Program-made: the position numbers and the translations under genes
Source: Kluyvera intermedia
Lineage (GTDB): Bacteria; Pseudomonadota; Gammaproteobacteria; Enterobacterales; Enterobacteriaceae
NCBI RefSeq assembly: GCF_034424175.1
Contig: NZ_CP139986.1
Span: 992,001 to 1,056,000, forward strand
DNA length: 64,000 nt
Direction: 5' to 3'
The notes under the pieces: generated by a model
The model's input: the letters and a program-made list of their open reading frames with translations, nothing else
What the model was told of the DNA's origin: nothing
The model's database searches: none
Part shown: positions 18,989 to 28,357 of the stretch, piece by piece
How the letters are laid out: every line of letters starts with the position of its first letter
How positions within the stretch are numbered: position 1 is the first letter of the stretch

Positions 18989-20362
18989 ATGGCAGCCAGA
19001 CAGCACGCATTTGTTCTTGCAGGTACCGGCAGCGGCTGTGGTAAAACCACGGTGACGCTGGGCTTGCTTAAACTGTTCCAGCAGCGCGGGCTGCGGGTTC
19101 AGCCGTACAAGGTTGGCCCTGACTATCTCGACACCGGCTGGCACACTGCGCTGTGCGGCGTCCCTTCGCGCAATCTCGACAGCTTTATGCTGCCCACCCC
19201 TATTCTCAACGCGCTATTTTGTGACCATTTGCAGCAGGCTGATATCGCCGTCATTGAAGGTGTGATGGGCCTGTACGACGGTTACGGCACTGACCCGAAT
19301 TATTGCAGCAGCGCCGCGATGGCCAAACAGCTGGGTTGCCCGGTGATTTTGCTGGTCGACGGCAAAGCGGTATCGACATCAATTGCGGCAACGGTGATGG
19401 GCTTTCAGCACTTCGACCCCAGCCTTAATATTGCCGGGGTGATTGTTAATCGCGTCAACAGCGACAGTCACTTCCAGTTGCTGAAAAGCGCCATCGAGCG
19501 TTACTGCACCATTCCGGTACTGGGTTATGTCCCGCGCGTTGAGGGCGTAGCGCTGCCAGAGCGCCATCTTGGGCTGGTTACTGCCCGCGAATCAACGGTT
19601 AACGCCCAACCGTGGCAGGATTTTGCCACCACGCTTGAGCGCACGCTGGATATTGATGCGCTGCTTTCACTGAGTGAATTGAGTGCGTTACCAGCGGGCG
19701 AATGGCCGACGACTCCGCTTGCCGGTGAAGGCTTAACGCTGGCGCTCGCCGATGATGAAGCCTTCAACTTCTACTACCCGGACAACCTGGCGCTGCTGGA
19801 ACGCGCGGGAGTGAAGATTGTGCGCTTTAGCCCGCTGCATGACCGTGAGCTTCCGACGTGCCAGATGATCTGGCTGGGCGGTGGCTACCCGGAATTACAT
19901 GCCCGGGCGTTGGCTGCCAACACCTCCATGCTGACGCAACTGCGTGCAGCGCACCGGCGCGGCGTGGCGATCTACGCGGAATGCGGCGGCCTGATGTATC
20001 TCGGCAGCACGCTGGAAGATGCGCAAGGCGAAATCCATGCGATGGTCAATGTCCTTCCTGGCGACAGTAAAATGGGTAAACGGCTGACCCGCTTTGGCTA
20101 CTGCGAAGCCGAGGCCCAACAGCAAACGTTGCTTGCCGCCCCCGGCGAGGTGCTGCGCGGACATGAATTTCACTACTCCGATTTTACCCCTCGGCTTCCG
20201 GCGGTGATGGCCTGTCGCAAAACTCGTGATGGTGCAACGCTCCAGCAGTGGAGCGGCGGCTGGCAGTGTGGCAACACCTTTGCCAGCTACCTGCACGTCC
20301 ACTTCGCGCAACGTCCCGCGATGCTCAACCACTGGTTTACCGCGGCGAGGCGTGCCCAATGA
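18989..20362 (+). CDS. cbiA: Cobyrinate a,c-diamide synthase
   Basis: 457 aa from the ATG at 18989 (Salmonella 459). A longer in-frame start at 18854 lies inside the riboswitch and is rejected. The P-loop-like AGTGSGCGKTT is at residues 11-21; the glutamine amidotransferase nucleophile is Cys332 in YAECGGLMYL. It amidates the a and c side chains of cobyrinate using glutamine and ATP. It is the first of 17 cbi genes; its stop overlaps the cbiB start (ATGA). Confidence 0.95.
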   Translation: MAARQHAFVLAGTGSGCGKTTVTLGLLKLFQQRGLRVQPYKVGPDYLDTGWHTALCGVPSRNLDSFMLPTPILNALFCDHLQQADIAVIEGVMGLYDGYGTDPNYCSSAAMAKQLGCPVILLVDGKAVSTSIAATVMGFQHFDPSLNIAGVIVNRVNSDSHFQLLKSAIERYCTIPVLGYVPRVEGVALPERHLGLVTARESTVNAQPWQDFATTLERTLDIDALLSLSELSALPAGEWPTTPLAGEGLTLALADDEAFNFYYPDNLALLERAGVKIVRFSPLHDRELPTCQMIWLGGGYPELHARALAANTSMLTQLRAAHRRGVAIYAECGGLMYLGSTLEDAQGEIHAMVNVLPGDSKMGKRLTRFGYCEAEAQQQTLLAAPGEVLRGHEFHYSDFTPRLPAVMACRKTRDGATLQQWSGGWQCGNTFASYLHVHFAQRPAMLNHWFTAARRAQ

Positions 20363-21318
20363 CGCTGCTTGCCTGGTGTCTGGCGTGGGTGCTCGATTTT
20401 GTTATCGGTGACCCGCAAAACTGGCCGCATCCGGTGCGCTGGATAGGCAACCTGATAAGCATCGTACAGCGCTGGGTGCGACGCATTTGCCGCAGCGATC
20501 GTGCGCTACGTATTGGCGGTGGAGTGATGTGGCTGGTGGTCGTTGGGCTGACCTATGGCGTCACGTGGGGCGTGTTGACGCTGGCCACAAAAATTCATCC
20601 GTGGCTGGGCTGGGGCGTAGAGGTGTGGATGATTTTCACCGTCCTTGCCGGGCGCTGTCTGGCGCGATCCGCACAGGATGTTGAGCGACCGCTGCGTGAC
20701 GGCAACCTCGCTGAAAGCCGCCTCAAGCTGTCGTGGATTGTCGGTCGCGACACTTCCGAGCTTCAGCCAGAGCAGATTAACCGCGCGGTGGTAGAAACCG
20801 TGGCGGAAAACACCGTCGACGGCATTATCGCGCCGCTGTTCTTCCTGCTACTCGGCGGCGCGCCGCTGGCGATGGCTTACAAAGCGGTCAACACCCTCGA
20901 TTCCATGGTCGGCTATAAGCACGAAAAATACCGCGCCATTGGCATGGTCAGCGCCAGATTGGACGATGTCGCCAACTTTATTCCCGCCCGCCTGAGCTGG
21001 CTACTTATCAGCGCCGCCGCCTTTCTCTGTCGCTTTGATGCGGTACGCGCGCTACGCATTGGCTGGCGCGATCGCCGCAACCACAGCAGCCCAAACTGCG
21101 CGTGGTCGGAAGCCGCGGTCGCCGGGGCGCTGGGCATTCGTCTGGGCGGCCCGAACGCCTATTTTGGCGAGCGCGTGGAAAAACCGTGGATCGGTGACGA
21201 CCACCGCGCCATCGCCATTGATGATATTTCCCGAACGATTCGACTGATGTGGGTGTCGTCCACGCTGGCTCTGCTGCTGTTTATGGCAGTGAGAGTCTGG
21301 CTGATGGGCGTCGCCTGA
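20359..21318 (+). CDS. cbiB: Adenosylcobinamide-phosphate synthase
   Basis: 319 aa, identical in length to Salmonella CbiB, from the ATG at 20359 that overlaps the cbiA stop. It is a polytopic inner-membrane protein with hydrophobic segments near residues 1-20, 50-80 and at the C-terminus (LMWVSSTLALLLFMAVRVWL). It joins adenosylcobyric acid to aminopropanol phosphate, the product of PduX and CobD encoded next door. An upstream in-frame start at 20248 lies within cbiA. Confidence 0.95.
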   Translation: MTLLAWCLAWVLDFVIGDPQNWPHPVRWIGNLISIVQRWVRRICRSDRALRIGGGVMWLVVVGLTYGVTWGVLTLATKIHPWLGWGVEVWMIFTVLAGRCLARSAQDVERPLRDGNLAESRLKLSWIVGRDTSELQPEQINRAVVETVAENTVDGIIAPLFFLLLGGAPLAMAYKAVNTLDSMVGYKHEKYRAIGMVSARLDDVANFIPARLSWLLISAAAFLCRFDAVRALRIGWRDRRNHSSPNCAWSEAAVAGALGIRLGGPNAYFGERVEKPWIGDDHRAIAIDDISRTIRLMWVSSTLALLLFMAVRVWLMGVA

Positions 21319-21328
21319 GGAGCAGTGC

Positions 21329-21964
21329 ATGAACTATATCCAGCAACCACAGGCTATCGAGCGTAAAAGCTTTGAGATCATTAGCGACATTATTGCCGAA
21401 ACCCGCCCGGAATATCGCTTCGACAGCCCGCTGCACGAGGCCATTATCAAACGGGTTATCCATACCACCGCCGATTTTGAATGGCTGGATATTTTGTGGT
21501 TCGCGCCGGATGCATTGGCCCGTCTGACCGAGGCGCTAAGCCGCCCGTGTACGCTTTACACCGACACCACCATGGCGCTGTCCGGCATCAATAAAAATCT
21601 GCTGGCGACCTTCGGCGGCGAGTGTCGTTGCTACATCAGCGACCCGCGCGTGGTGCGCGAAGCCAAAGCGCAGGGTATGACCCGCTCGATGGCGGCGGTA
21701 GATATTGCAGTGCAAGAAGCTGGAGATAAGGTCTTTGTTTTCGGCAATGCGCCGACCGCACTGTTCCGTCTGCTGGAGCATAAAGGGGTGGAAGTGGGCG
21801 GTGTGGTTGGCGTTCCGGTCGGTTTTGTCGGCGCGGCGGAATCGAAAGACGCCCTGAGCAAAAGCGGTCTGCCGGGCATTGCGGCGCTCGGGCGTAAGGG
21901 CGGCAGCAACGTGGCCGCCGCCATCGTCAACGCCATTCTCTACCATTTGCAGGCCGCACAATGA
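21329..21964 (+). CDS. cbiC: Cobalt-precorrin-8 methylmutase
   Basis: 211 aa (Salmonella 210). The conserved active-site His is His45 in VIHTTADFE. It moves the methyl group from C11 to C12 of cobalt-precorrin-8, giving cobyrinate. The start is 10 bases after cbiB with a GGAG Shine-Dalgarno; the stop overlaps cbiD (ATGA). Confidence 0.95.
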   Translation: MNYIQQPQAIERKSFEIISDIIAETRPEYRFDSPLHEAIIKRVIHTTADFEWLDILWFAPDALARLTEALSRPCTLYTDTTMALSGINKNLLATFGGECRCYISDPRVVREAKAQGMTRSMAAVDIAVQEAGDKVFVFGNAPTALFRLLEHKGVEVGGVVGVPVGFVGAAESKDALSKSGLPGIAALGRKGGSNVAAAIVNAILYHLQAAQ

Positions 21965-23100
21965 ATGAGCCCGCCTTTGATGCCCCGGTGTGGCATAACG
22001 GCAAAGCGCTGCGCAAAGGCTACACCACCGGTTCCTGCGCTACGGCGGCGGCCAAAGTTGCCGCGCTGATGGTGATGCGCCAGCACCTGATTCATCAGGT
22101 GTCGATTGTCACCCCTTCCGGCGTGACGCTGAATTTGAACGTTGAATCGCCACACGTCGAAGGCCAGCAGGGAATTGCCGCCATTCGCAAAGACGGCGGC
22201 GACGATATCGACGCCACTCATGGGATGCTGATTTTCGCCCGCGTCACGCTGAACGACAGCGGTGATATTACCCTGCGCGGCGGCGAGGGCGTTGGCACTG
22301 TGACCCGCAAAGGCATCGGGTTGCCGATCGGCAGTTCGGCGATAAACCGCACCCCGCGTCACACCATCGAAACCGCCGTGCGTGAAGCGATTGGCCCTGC
22401 GCGCGGCGCGGAGGTCGAAATCTTCGCCCCGGAAGGCGAGGAGCGGGCGCAAAAGACCTATAACTCGCGGCTGGGCATTCTGGGCGGTATCTCGATTATC
22501 GGCACCACCGGCATCGTCACCCCCATGTCGGAAGAGAGCTGGAAACGCTCGCTGGCGCTGGAGCTTGAGATGAAGCATGCGGCGGGGCTGGAGCGGGTGG
22601 TGCTGGTGCCGGGTAACCATGGCGAACGTTTCGTACGTGAGCAGATGGGGATCGATTCACAGGTGGTGGTCACCATGAGCAACTTCGTCGGCTACATGAT
22701 TGAAGAGGCCGTGCGCCTGGGCTTTCGCCAGATAGTGCTGATAGGCCATCCCGGTAAGCTGATTAAAATCGCCGCCGGCATTTTCCATACCCACAGCCAT
22801 ATTGCCGACGCGCGGATGGAAACGCTGGTCGCCCATCTGGCGCTGCTCGGCGCGCCGCTGGAGCTCCTGACGCTGGTTAGCGATTGCGATACCACCGAAG
22901 CGGCGATGGAACATATTGATGCGTTCGGTTTTCAGCGTATCTACAACCATCTTGCCGAACGAATCTGCCAGCGCGTCATGCAGCGCCTGCGCTTTACCAA
23001 AATGCCGCCAGAATGCGACGCCATCATGTTCTCGTTTGATAACCAGATCCTCGGCAGCAATCGTCCGGTGAGCGAGATTATCGAGGCGATGAAATGCTGA
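21961..23100 (+). CDS. cbiD: Cobalt-precorrin-5B C1-methyltransferase
   Basis: 379 aa, the full length of the enteric family. The glycine/threonine-rich N-terminal motif LRKGYTTGSCATAAAKVAAL is the CbiD family hallmark. It methylates C1 of the ring in the anaerobic pathway, a step with no aerobic-pathway homologue of similar sequence. It overlaps cbiC by 4 bases and cbiE by 7. Confidence 0.95.
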   Translation: MNEPAFDAPVWHNGKALRKGYTTGSCATAAAKVAALMVMRQHLIHQVSIVTPSGVTLNLNVESPHVEGQQGIAAIRKDGGDDIDATHGMLIFARVTLNDSGDITLRGGEGVGTVTRKGIGLPIGSSAINRTPRHTIETAVREAIGPARGAEVEIFAPEGEERAQKTYNSRLGILGGISIIGTTGIVTPMSEESWKRSLALELEMKHAAGLERVVLVPGNHGERFVREQMGIDSQVVVTMSNFVGYMIEEAVRLGFRQIVLIGHPGKLIKIAAGIFHTHSHIADARMETLVAHLALLGAPLELLTLVSDCDTTEAAMEHIDAFGFQRIYNHLAERICQRVMQRLRFTKMPPECDAIMFSFDNQILGSNRPVSEIIEAMKC

Positions 23101-23699
23101 CGGTGGTGGGTATGGGCCCCGCAGGTGTGCAACTGATGACGCCGCAGGCCACACAGGCCGTGCTAAGTGCCGATGTGCTGGTCGGCGCGGTGCGGCATCT
23201 GGCGCAGTTCGCGGATTTTTGCGGTGAATGCTGCCCGCTGGGGGCCAATATTGACCAGATTTTGCAATGGATTACTGAACGCTCGGCACAAAACGTGGTG
23301 GTGCTGGCTTCCGGCGACCCGCTGTTTTACGGCATTGGCACACGGCTGATTGCCCATTTTGGCCGCGATAACGTGCAGGTGATCCCCGGTGTCAGCGCCG
23401 TGCAGTATCTGTGCGCGCGGGCGGGTATCGATATGAATGAGATGTGGCTCACCAGCAGCCACGGGCGCGAGGTGAATTTTGATGCGCTCGCCAGCCATTT
23501 GAAAGTAGCGATGGTCACCGATAAACGCTGCGGCCCAAAACAGATTGCTGCCGAGCTGGTGGCGCGTGGCAAAGGATATCGCTGGATGGTGATTGGCGAA
23601 AATCTGGCGCAGGACAATGAACGGATCCACTGGCTACCGGTTAGCGCGGTGGCTAACGACTATGAGATGAACACGGTGGTGATCCTCGATGAAAGATGA
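23094..23699 (+). CDS. cbiE: Cobalt-precorrin-7 C5-methyltransferase
   Basis: 201 aa. It has the tetrapyrrole methylase fold: N-terminal VVGMGPAGVQLMT and the internal ASGDPLFYGIG loop that binds S-adenosylmethionine. It methylates C5. CbiE and CbiT correspond to the two halves of the aerobic fusion CobL; here they are separate genes overlapping by 11 bases. Confidence 0.94.
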   Translation: MLTVVGMGPAGVQLMTPQATQAVLSADVLVGAVRHLAQFADFCGECCPLGANIDQILQWITERSAQNVVVLASGDPLFYGIGTRLIAHFGRDNVQVIPGVSAVQYLCARAGIDMNEMWLTSSHGREVNFDALASHLKVAMVTDKRCGPKQIAAELVARGKGYRWMVIGENLAQDNERIHWLPVSAVANDYEMNTVVILDER

Positions 23700-24267
23700 G
23701 CTGTTTTTGCGCGGCGAAAAAGTGCCGATGACCAAAGAAGCAGTGCGGGCGTTGGCGCTGTCAAAGCTGGAATTGCATTGGGCCAGCCACCTGATTGATA
23801 TCGGTGCGGGAACCGGCAGTGTGTCGATTGAAGCGGCATTGCAAAACCCCACGCTTGCAGTGACGGCGATTGAACGCAACCCGGCGGCGCTGCGCTTGCT
23901 GGAAGAGAATTGTCAGCGGTTTGCCTGCGGCAATATTTCGGTGATGGCCGGTGAAGCGCCTGATGTGAGGGTAGAGCAGGCTGATGCCATCTTTATCGGC
24001 GGCAGCGGTGGTCACCTTTGCGCGTTGATTGACTGGTCGTTACAGCATCTGCGCCCCGGTGGGCGGCTGGTGATGACTTTTATCCTGCAGGAAAATTTGC
24101 ACGCGGCGCTCGACCATCTACGTCACTCAGGCGTCACGGCGCTGGACTGCCAGCAGCTGAATATCGCGGCGCTCACCCCGCTTGGCAGTGGGCACTATTT
24201 CAAACCGCATAACCCCGTTTTTGTGATTGCCTGTCAGAAGGAAGACGCCCATGTCCACACTCTTTGA
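23689..24267 (+). CDS. cbiT: Cobalt-precorrin-6B C15-methyltransferase (decarboxylating)
   Basis: 192 aa. It is a class I Rossmann methyltransferase, unlike the other ring methylases here, with the S-adenosylmethionine motif IDIGAGTGSVSIEAA at residues 36-50. It methylates C15 and decarboxylates the C12 acetate. It overlaps cbiE by 11 bases and cbiF by 17. Confidence 0.94.
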   Translation: MKDELFLRGEKVPMTKEAVRALALSKLELHWASHLIDIGAGTGSVSIEAALQNPTLAVTAIERNPAALRLLEENCQRFACGNISVMAGEAPDVRVEQADAIFIGGSGGHLCALIDWSLQHLRPGGRLVMTFILQENLHAALDHLRHSGVTALDCQQLNIAALTPLGSGHYFKPHNPVFVIACQKEDAHVHTL

Positions 24268-25024
24268 TCCCCGCTGTGTCTGGTTCGTTGGCGCAGGCCC
24301 CGGAGACCGGGAGCTGATCACCCTGAAAGGCTACCGCCTGTTGCAACAAGCCCAGGTGGTTATCTACGCCGGATCGCTTATCAACACCGAACTGCTGGAC
24401 TACTGCCCGTCAGACGCCGAATGCCATGACAGCGCCGAGCTGCATCTGGAACAAATTCTCGAGTTAATGGAAGCGGGCGTGAAAGCCGGGAAAACGGTGG
24501 TACGCCTGCAAACCGGCGACGTGTCGCTGTACGGCTCGGTGCGTGAGCAGGGCGAAGAGTTGACGCGGCGCGGTATCGCCTGGCAGGTGGTACCGGGCGT
24601 CAGCGCGTTTCTTGGTGCGGCGGCGGAACTGGGCGTTGAGTACACCGTCCCGGAAGTGTCGCAGAGCCTGATTATCACCCGTCTGGAAGGGCGCACCCCG
24701 GTGCCCGAGCGCGAGCAACTGGAATCGTTTGCCCAGCATCAAACCTCAATGGCGATTTACCTCTCGGTGCAGCGGATTCACAAGGTGGCCGAACGGTTGA
24801 TTGACGGCGGCTACCCGACGAGTACGCCGGTGGCGGTGGTCTACAAAGCCACCTGGCCGGAGAGCCAGACCGTACGCGGCACGCTGGCAGATATTGGCGA
24901 CAAAGTGCGTGACGCGGGGATTCGCAAAACGGCGTTGATCCTGGTCGGCAATTTCCTTGGCGATGAATATCACTACTCGCGTCTGTACGCGGCGGATTTT
25001 AGTCATGAATACCGTAAAGCCTGA
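24251..25024 (+). CDS. cbiF: Cobalt-precorrin-4 C11-methyltransferase
   Basis: 257 aa from the ATG at 24251, giving MSTLFDPRCVWFVGAGPGDR, which aligns with Salmonella CbiF (257 aa). An in-frame start at 24227 adds 8 non-conserved residues. Tetrapyrrole methylase signatures VGAGPGDRELITLKG and RLQTGDVSLYGS are present. It methylates C11 of cobalt-precorrin-4. It overlaps cbiT and cbiG. Confidence 0.95.
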   Translation: MSTLFDPRCVWFVGAGPGDRELITLKGYRLLQQAQVVIYAGSLINTELLDYCPSDAECHDSAELHLEQILELMEAGVKAGKTVVRLQTGDVSLYGSVREQGEELTRRGIAWQVVPGVSAFLGAAAELGVEYTVPEVSQSLIITRLEGRTPVPEREQLESFAQHQTSMAIYLSVQRIHKVAERLIDGGYPTSTPVAVVYKATWPESQTVRGTLADIGDKVRDAGIRKTALILVGNFLGDEYHYSRLYAADFSHEYRKA

Positions 25025-26060
25025 CGGCATTGCGCTGTTCTGCCTGACGCCCGGCGGTGTGGCGTTAGCGAAACGGTTAAGTGCAGCGCAGCCAATGACC
25101 TGTCTAACCCGCGAGGCCCTGGTTGAAGAGGGATTTTCCGCGTTCGATGTCAGCTTTGCGCACAGCGTCCAGCAGGCGTTTAGCCGCTATTCGTCGCTGA
25201 TTTTTATCGGGGCGACCGGCATTGCCGTGCGCGTGCTCGCGCCGTTGCTGGTCGACAAATTTCACGACCCGGCGGTGGTGGTCATTGATGAACGCGGTCA
25301 GCACGTGATCAGCCTGCTCTCCGGGCATATCGGTGGCGCGAATGCGCTGGCGTGCCATCTAGCGGGCATTCTCGGCGTTGACCCGGTGATCACCACCGCC
25401 ACCGACGTAAACGAAGTGGCGGCGCTGGATACGCTGGCCTGCCAGCTGAATGCACGGATGCGCGGCTTTCGTGCGGCGGTCAAAACCGTCAACCAGATGC
25501 TGGTCAGCCAGCAGCGAGTGGGGCTGTGGTGGGATGACTCGCTGACCGCCGAGGTGAGCCGCTGCGACCGGCGCGGTTTTATCACCGTCACCAGTCTCAA
25601 TCATCTGCCTGAGCTGGACGCGCTGGTGTGCATCACCTTGCGTGACATCCTGCCGGAACTGCCGTTGCCGCACTGGAAACTGGTGCCGCGACGCATTGTG
25701 GCAGGCATTGGCTGTCGTCGCAGCACGCCGTGCGCATTGATTGCTGAGCTGTTGCTGCGCCAGTTGGCGACTCAGAAGCTAGACCCGCTGGCGCTGAAGG
25801 CCATCGGCAGCATCGTCGTCAAAAAAGACGAACTGGGGCTTATTCAGTTAGCGAGCGATGCCGATGTGCCGTTTGAAATTTTTAGCGTAGCCGCCCTGTG
25901 CGAGCACGAACACCGCTTTCCCTCCTCGCTGTTTGTGAAACAAACGGTGGGCGTTGGCAGCGTTTCCGGCCCGGCGGCCTGGCTTATGAGCGACGGGAAT
26001 CTTATTGGCGAGACCCTGCGAGAACAGGGCGTCACTATTACTTTGGGAGTTACACACTGA
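25005..26060 (+). CDS. cbiG: Cobalt-precorrin-5A hydrolase
   Basis: 351 aa from the ATG at 25005 (same length as Salmonella CbiG); an earlier in-frame start at 24957 is within cbiF. It opens the delta-lactone of cobalt-precorrin-5A and releases the two-carbon fragment as acetaldehyde, the step that sets the anaerobic pathway apart. The central GATGIAVRVLAPLL and SGHIGGANALA segments and the C-terminal GIGCRR domain are typical. It overlaps cbiF by 20 bases and the cbiH start by one. Confidence 0.94.
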   Translation: MNTVKPDGIALFCLTPGGVALAKRLSAAQPMTCLTREALVEEGFSAFDVSFAHSVQQAFSRYSSLIFIGATGIAVRVLAPLLVDKFHDPAVVVIDERGQHVISLLSGHIGGANALACHLAGILGVDPVITTATDVNEVAALDTLACQLNARMRGFRAAVKTVNQMLVSQQRVGLWWDDSLTAEVSRCDRRGFITVTSLNHLPELDALVCITLRDILPELPLPHWKLVPRRIVAGIGCRRSTPCALIAELLLRQLATQKLDPLALKAIGSIVVKKDELGLIQLASDADVPFEIFSVAALCEHEHRFPSSLFVKQTVGVGSVSGPAAWLMSDGNLIGETLREQGVTITLGVTH

Positions 26061-26785
26061 TGTTAAGCGTAATTGGAATCGGCCCTGGCTCGCAGGCCAT
26101 GATGACCATGGAAGCCGTGGAAGCCTTGCAGGCGGCGGAAATTGTCGTCGGCTACAAAACCTATACGCATCTGGTGAAGGCATTTACCGCCGACAAGCAG
26201 GTGATCAAAACCGGAATGTGCAAAGAGATTGAACGCTGTCAGGCGGCAATTGAGCTGGCGCAGGCCGGACACAACGTGGCGCTGATCAGCAGCGGAGATG
26301 CCGGTATTTATGGCATGGCCGGACTGGTACTGGAACTGGTGAGCAAGCAGAAGCTGGACGTGGAAGTTCGCCTGATCCCCGGCATGACCGCGAGTATTGC
26401 CGCCGCCGCGTTGCTGGGTGCACCGCTGATGCACGACTTCTGCCATATCAGCTTAAGCGATCTGCTCACCCCGTGGCCGGTGATTGAAAAACGCATCATC
26501 GCCGCCGGAGAAGCCGACTTTGTTATCTGTTTCTACAACCCGCGCAGCCGTGGCCGTGAAGGTCATCTGGCGCGCGCATTTGAACTGTTGGCGGCCAGCA
26601 AAAACGCTAATACGCCGGTGGGCGTGGTGAAATCAGCCGGGCGTAAAAAAGAAGAGAAATGGCTGACCACGTTGGGCGAGATGGACTTTGCGCCGGTCGA
26701 CATGACCAGTCTGGTGATCGTCGGCAATAAAACCACCTACGTGCAGGACGGCCTGATGATTACGCCAAGAGGCTATGTGCTGTGA
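26060..26785 (+). CDS. cbiH: Cobalt-precorrin-3 C17-methyltransferase (ring contraction)
   Basis: 241 aa from the ATG at 26060, matching Salmonella CbiH; longer in-frame starts fall inside cbiG. It is a tetrapyrrole methylase with N-terminal VIGIGPGSQAMMT and SSGDAGIYGMAG. It methylates C17 and drives ring contraction. Coupled to cbiG by a TGATG stop/start overlap. Confidence 0.95.
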   Translation: MLSVIGIGPGSQAMMTMEAVEALQAAEIVVGYKTYTHLVKAFTADKQVIKTGMCKEIERCQAAIELAQAGHNVALISSGDAGIYGMAGLVLELVSKQKLDVEVRLIPGMTASIAAAALLGAPLMHDFCHISLSDLLTPWPVIEKRIIAAGEADFVICFYNPRSRGREGHLARAFELLAASKNANTPVGVVKSAGRKKEEKWLTTLGEMDFAPVDMTSLVIVGNKTTYVQDGLMITPRGYVL

Positions 26786-27567
26786 GTTACGGCGACGTGC
26801 TGGTGATGGGCGGAACCAGCGATGCGCGGGCGATTTGCCAGCAACTGGACGCTGCCCATGTACGCTACACCGTGTCGGTGGCGACACCAACGGGCGAGGC
26901 GCTGGCGGGCGATATTCAGGGCAAAGTGCGCTGCGGACGGCTGGATCTGGCGCAGATGATTGCCTGGCTGCGTGAGCATAAAACCCGCTGGGTGATTGAT
27001 GCCTCGCACCCGTATGCCGAAGTGGTCAGCCGTAATGCGCTCGCCGCTTGCGAACAGACCGGCGTGCTGTTAAGCCGCTACGAGCGCCCGGAACAGCTGA
27101 GTTCATTGACGCACCCGCAGCTTTACTACGTCACCAGTATTGCTGAGGCCTGTGCGCTTTTAAAAAACATGGGCGAGCGGGTGCTATTGACCACCGGCAG
27201 TAAAGACCTGGCGCTGTGGCGCGAAGCGTTGCCGGAGAAAACCCTGCTTGCCCGTGTGTTACCGGTGCCGGAGGTGGTGCAGCAGTGCGCCGATTTAGGT
27301 TTTGGCGTGGGTGAAATCTTTGCCATTTGCGCGCCGTTTAGCGCCGAGTTTAACGCGGCTTTCTACCGCCACTGCCGCGCCGATGTGATGGTCACCAAAG
27401 CCTCTGGCGCGGAAGGTGGCTATCAGGAAAAGGTTCAGCCCTGCCTGGATGCGGGAATTCCCTGCATCGTGATTACCCGCCCGGCACCACTGGTGACCGG
27501 CGATGAACGACTGGAAAGTCAGGCCGTCTTTGCCGAGCGTTTAGCGCGCTGGCAGGCTACGGCCTAA
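26782..27567 (+). CDS. cbiJ: Cobalt-precorrin-6A reductase
   Basis: 261 aa (Salmonella 263), starting at GTG within the GTGA overlap with the cbiH stop. The N-terminal nucleotide-binding segment is GDVLVMGGTSDARAICQQL; the C-terminal TKASGAEGGYQEK is conserved in the family. It reduces cobalt-precorrin-6A using NADH. The GTG start and overlap imply coupled translation. Confidence 0.94.
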   Translation: MSYGDVLVMGGTSDARAICQQLDAAHVRYTVSVATPTGEALAGDIQGKVRCGRLDLAQMIAWLREHKTRWVIDASHPYAEVVSRNALAACEQTGVLLSRYERPEQLSSLTHPQLYYVTSIAEACALLKNMGERVLLTTGSKDLALWREALPEKTLLARVLPVPEVVQQCADLGFGVGEIFAICAPFSAEFNAAFYRHCRADVMVTKASGAEGGYQEKVQPCLDAGIPCIVITRPAPLVTGDERLESQAVFAERLARWQATA

Positions 27568-27577
27568 GGAAACCATG

Positions 27578-28357
27578 ATGAAAAAAGCCCTGTTAGTGGT
27601 GAGCTTCGGCACCAGCTACCCCGAGACCTGTGAGAAGAACATTGTTGCCTGTGAGCGCGAACTGGCGGCAAGTTGCCCGGATCGCGACCTGTTTCGCGCG
27701 TTTACTTCCGGGATGATTATTCGCAAGCTTAAGTCGCGTGACGGCCTTGAGATTGACACCCCGCTGGAAGCGCTGAAAAAGCTGGCCGAGCAGGGGTATC
27801 AGGATGTGGCGATTCAGTCGCTGCATATTATCAACGGCGATGAGTTCGAGAAGATTGAACATGAAGCCCAGAGCCTGCGTCCGCTGTTTACCCGACTGAC
27901 CATCGGCACGCCGCTGTTGAGTGGTCATCACGATTATGTGCGCTTGATGCAGGCGCTGGAGCAGCAGATGCCCGCGCTAAATGCCGATGAGAAGGTAGTA
28001 TTTATGGGCCACGGTGCCAGTCACCACGCCTTTGCCGCCTATGCTTGTCTCGACCATATGATGAGCGTCCAGCGCTTCCCGGCGCGGGTTGGCGCAGTAG
28101 AAAGCTATCCCGAAGTCGGCGTGCTGATTGATAGTCTCAGTCAGGAAGGGGTACGCGGTGTTCACCTGATGCCGCTGATGCTGGTGGCGGGCGACCACGC
28201 GATTAACGACATGGCCTCGGACGAAGAAGATTCGTGGAAAACGCTGTTTAACGCGGCGGGTATTCCGGCGACACCGTGGCTCAACGGGCTGGGTGAGAAT
28301 CCGGCGGTGCGGGCGATGTTTGTTGAACACCTGCAACAATCGCTGGAGGTCGCATGA
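27578..28357 (+). CDS. cbiK: Sirohydrochlorin cobaltochelatase
   Basis: 259 aa from the second ATG (27578); the tandem ATG at 27575 is possible, but AAGGA at 27566-27570 is better spaced for 27578, and this numbering puts the metal-binding His at 145 (GHGASHH), as in Salmonella CbiK. A second conserved His lies in LMLVAGDHAINDM. It inserts cobalt into sirohydrochlorin, the committed step of the anaerobic branch. The stop overlaps cbiL. Confidence 0.94.
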   Translation: MKKALLVVSFGTSYPETCEKNIVACERELAASCPDRDLFRAFTSGMIIRKLKSRDGLEIDTPLEALKKLAEQGYQDVAIQSLHIINGDEFEKIEHEAQSLRPLFTRLTIGTPLLSGHHDYVRLMQALEQQMPALNADEKVVFMGHGASHHAFAAYACLDHMMSVQRFPARVGAVESYPEVGVLIDSLSQEGVRGVHLMPLMLVAGDHAINDMASDEEDSWKTLFNAAGIPATPWLNGLGENPAVRAMFVEHLQQSLEVA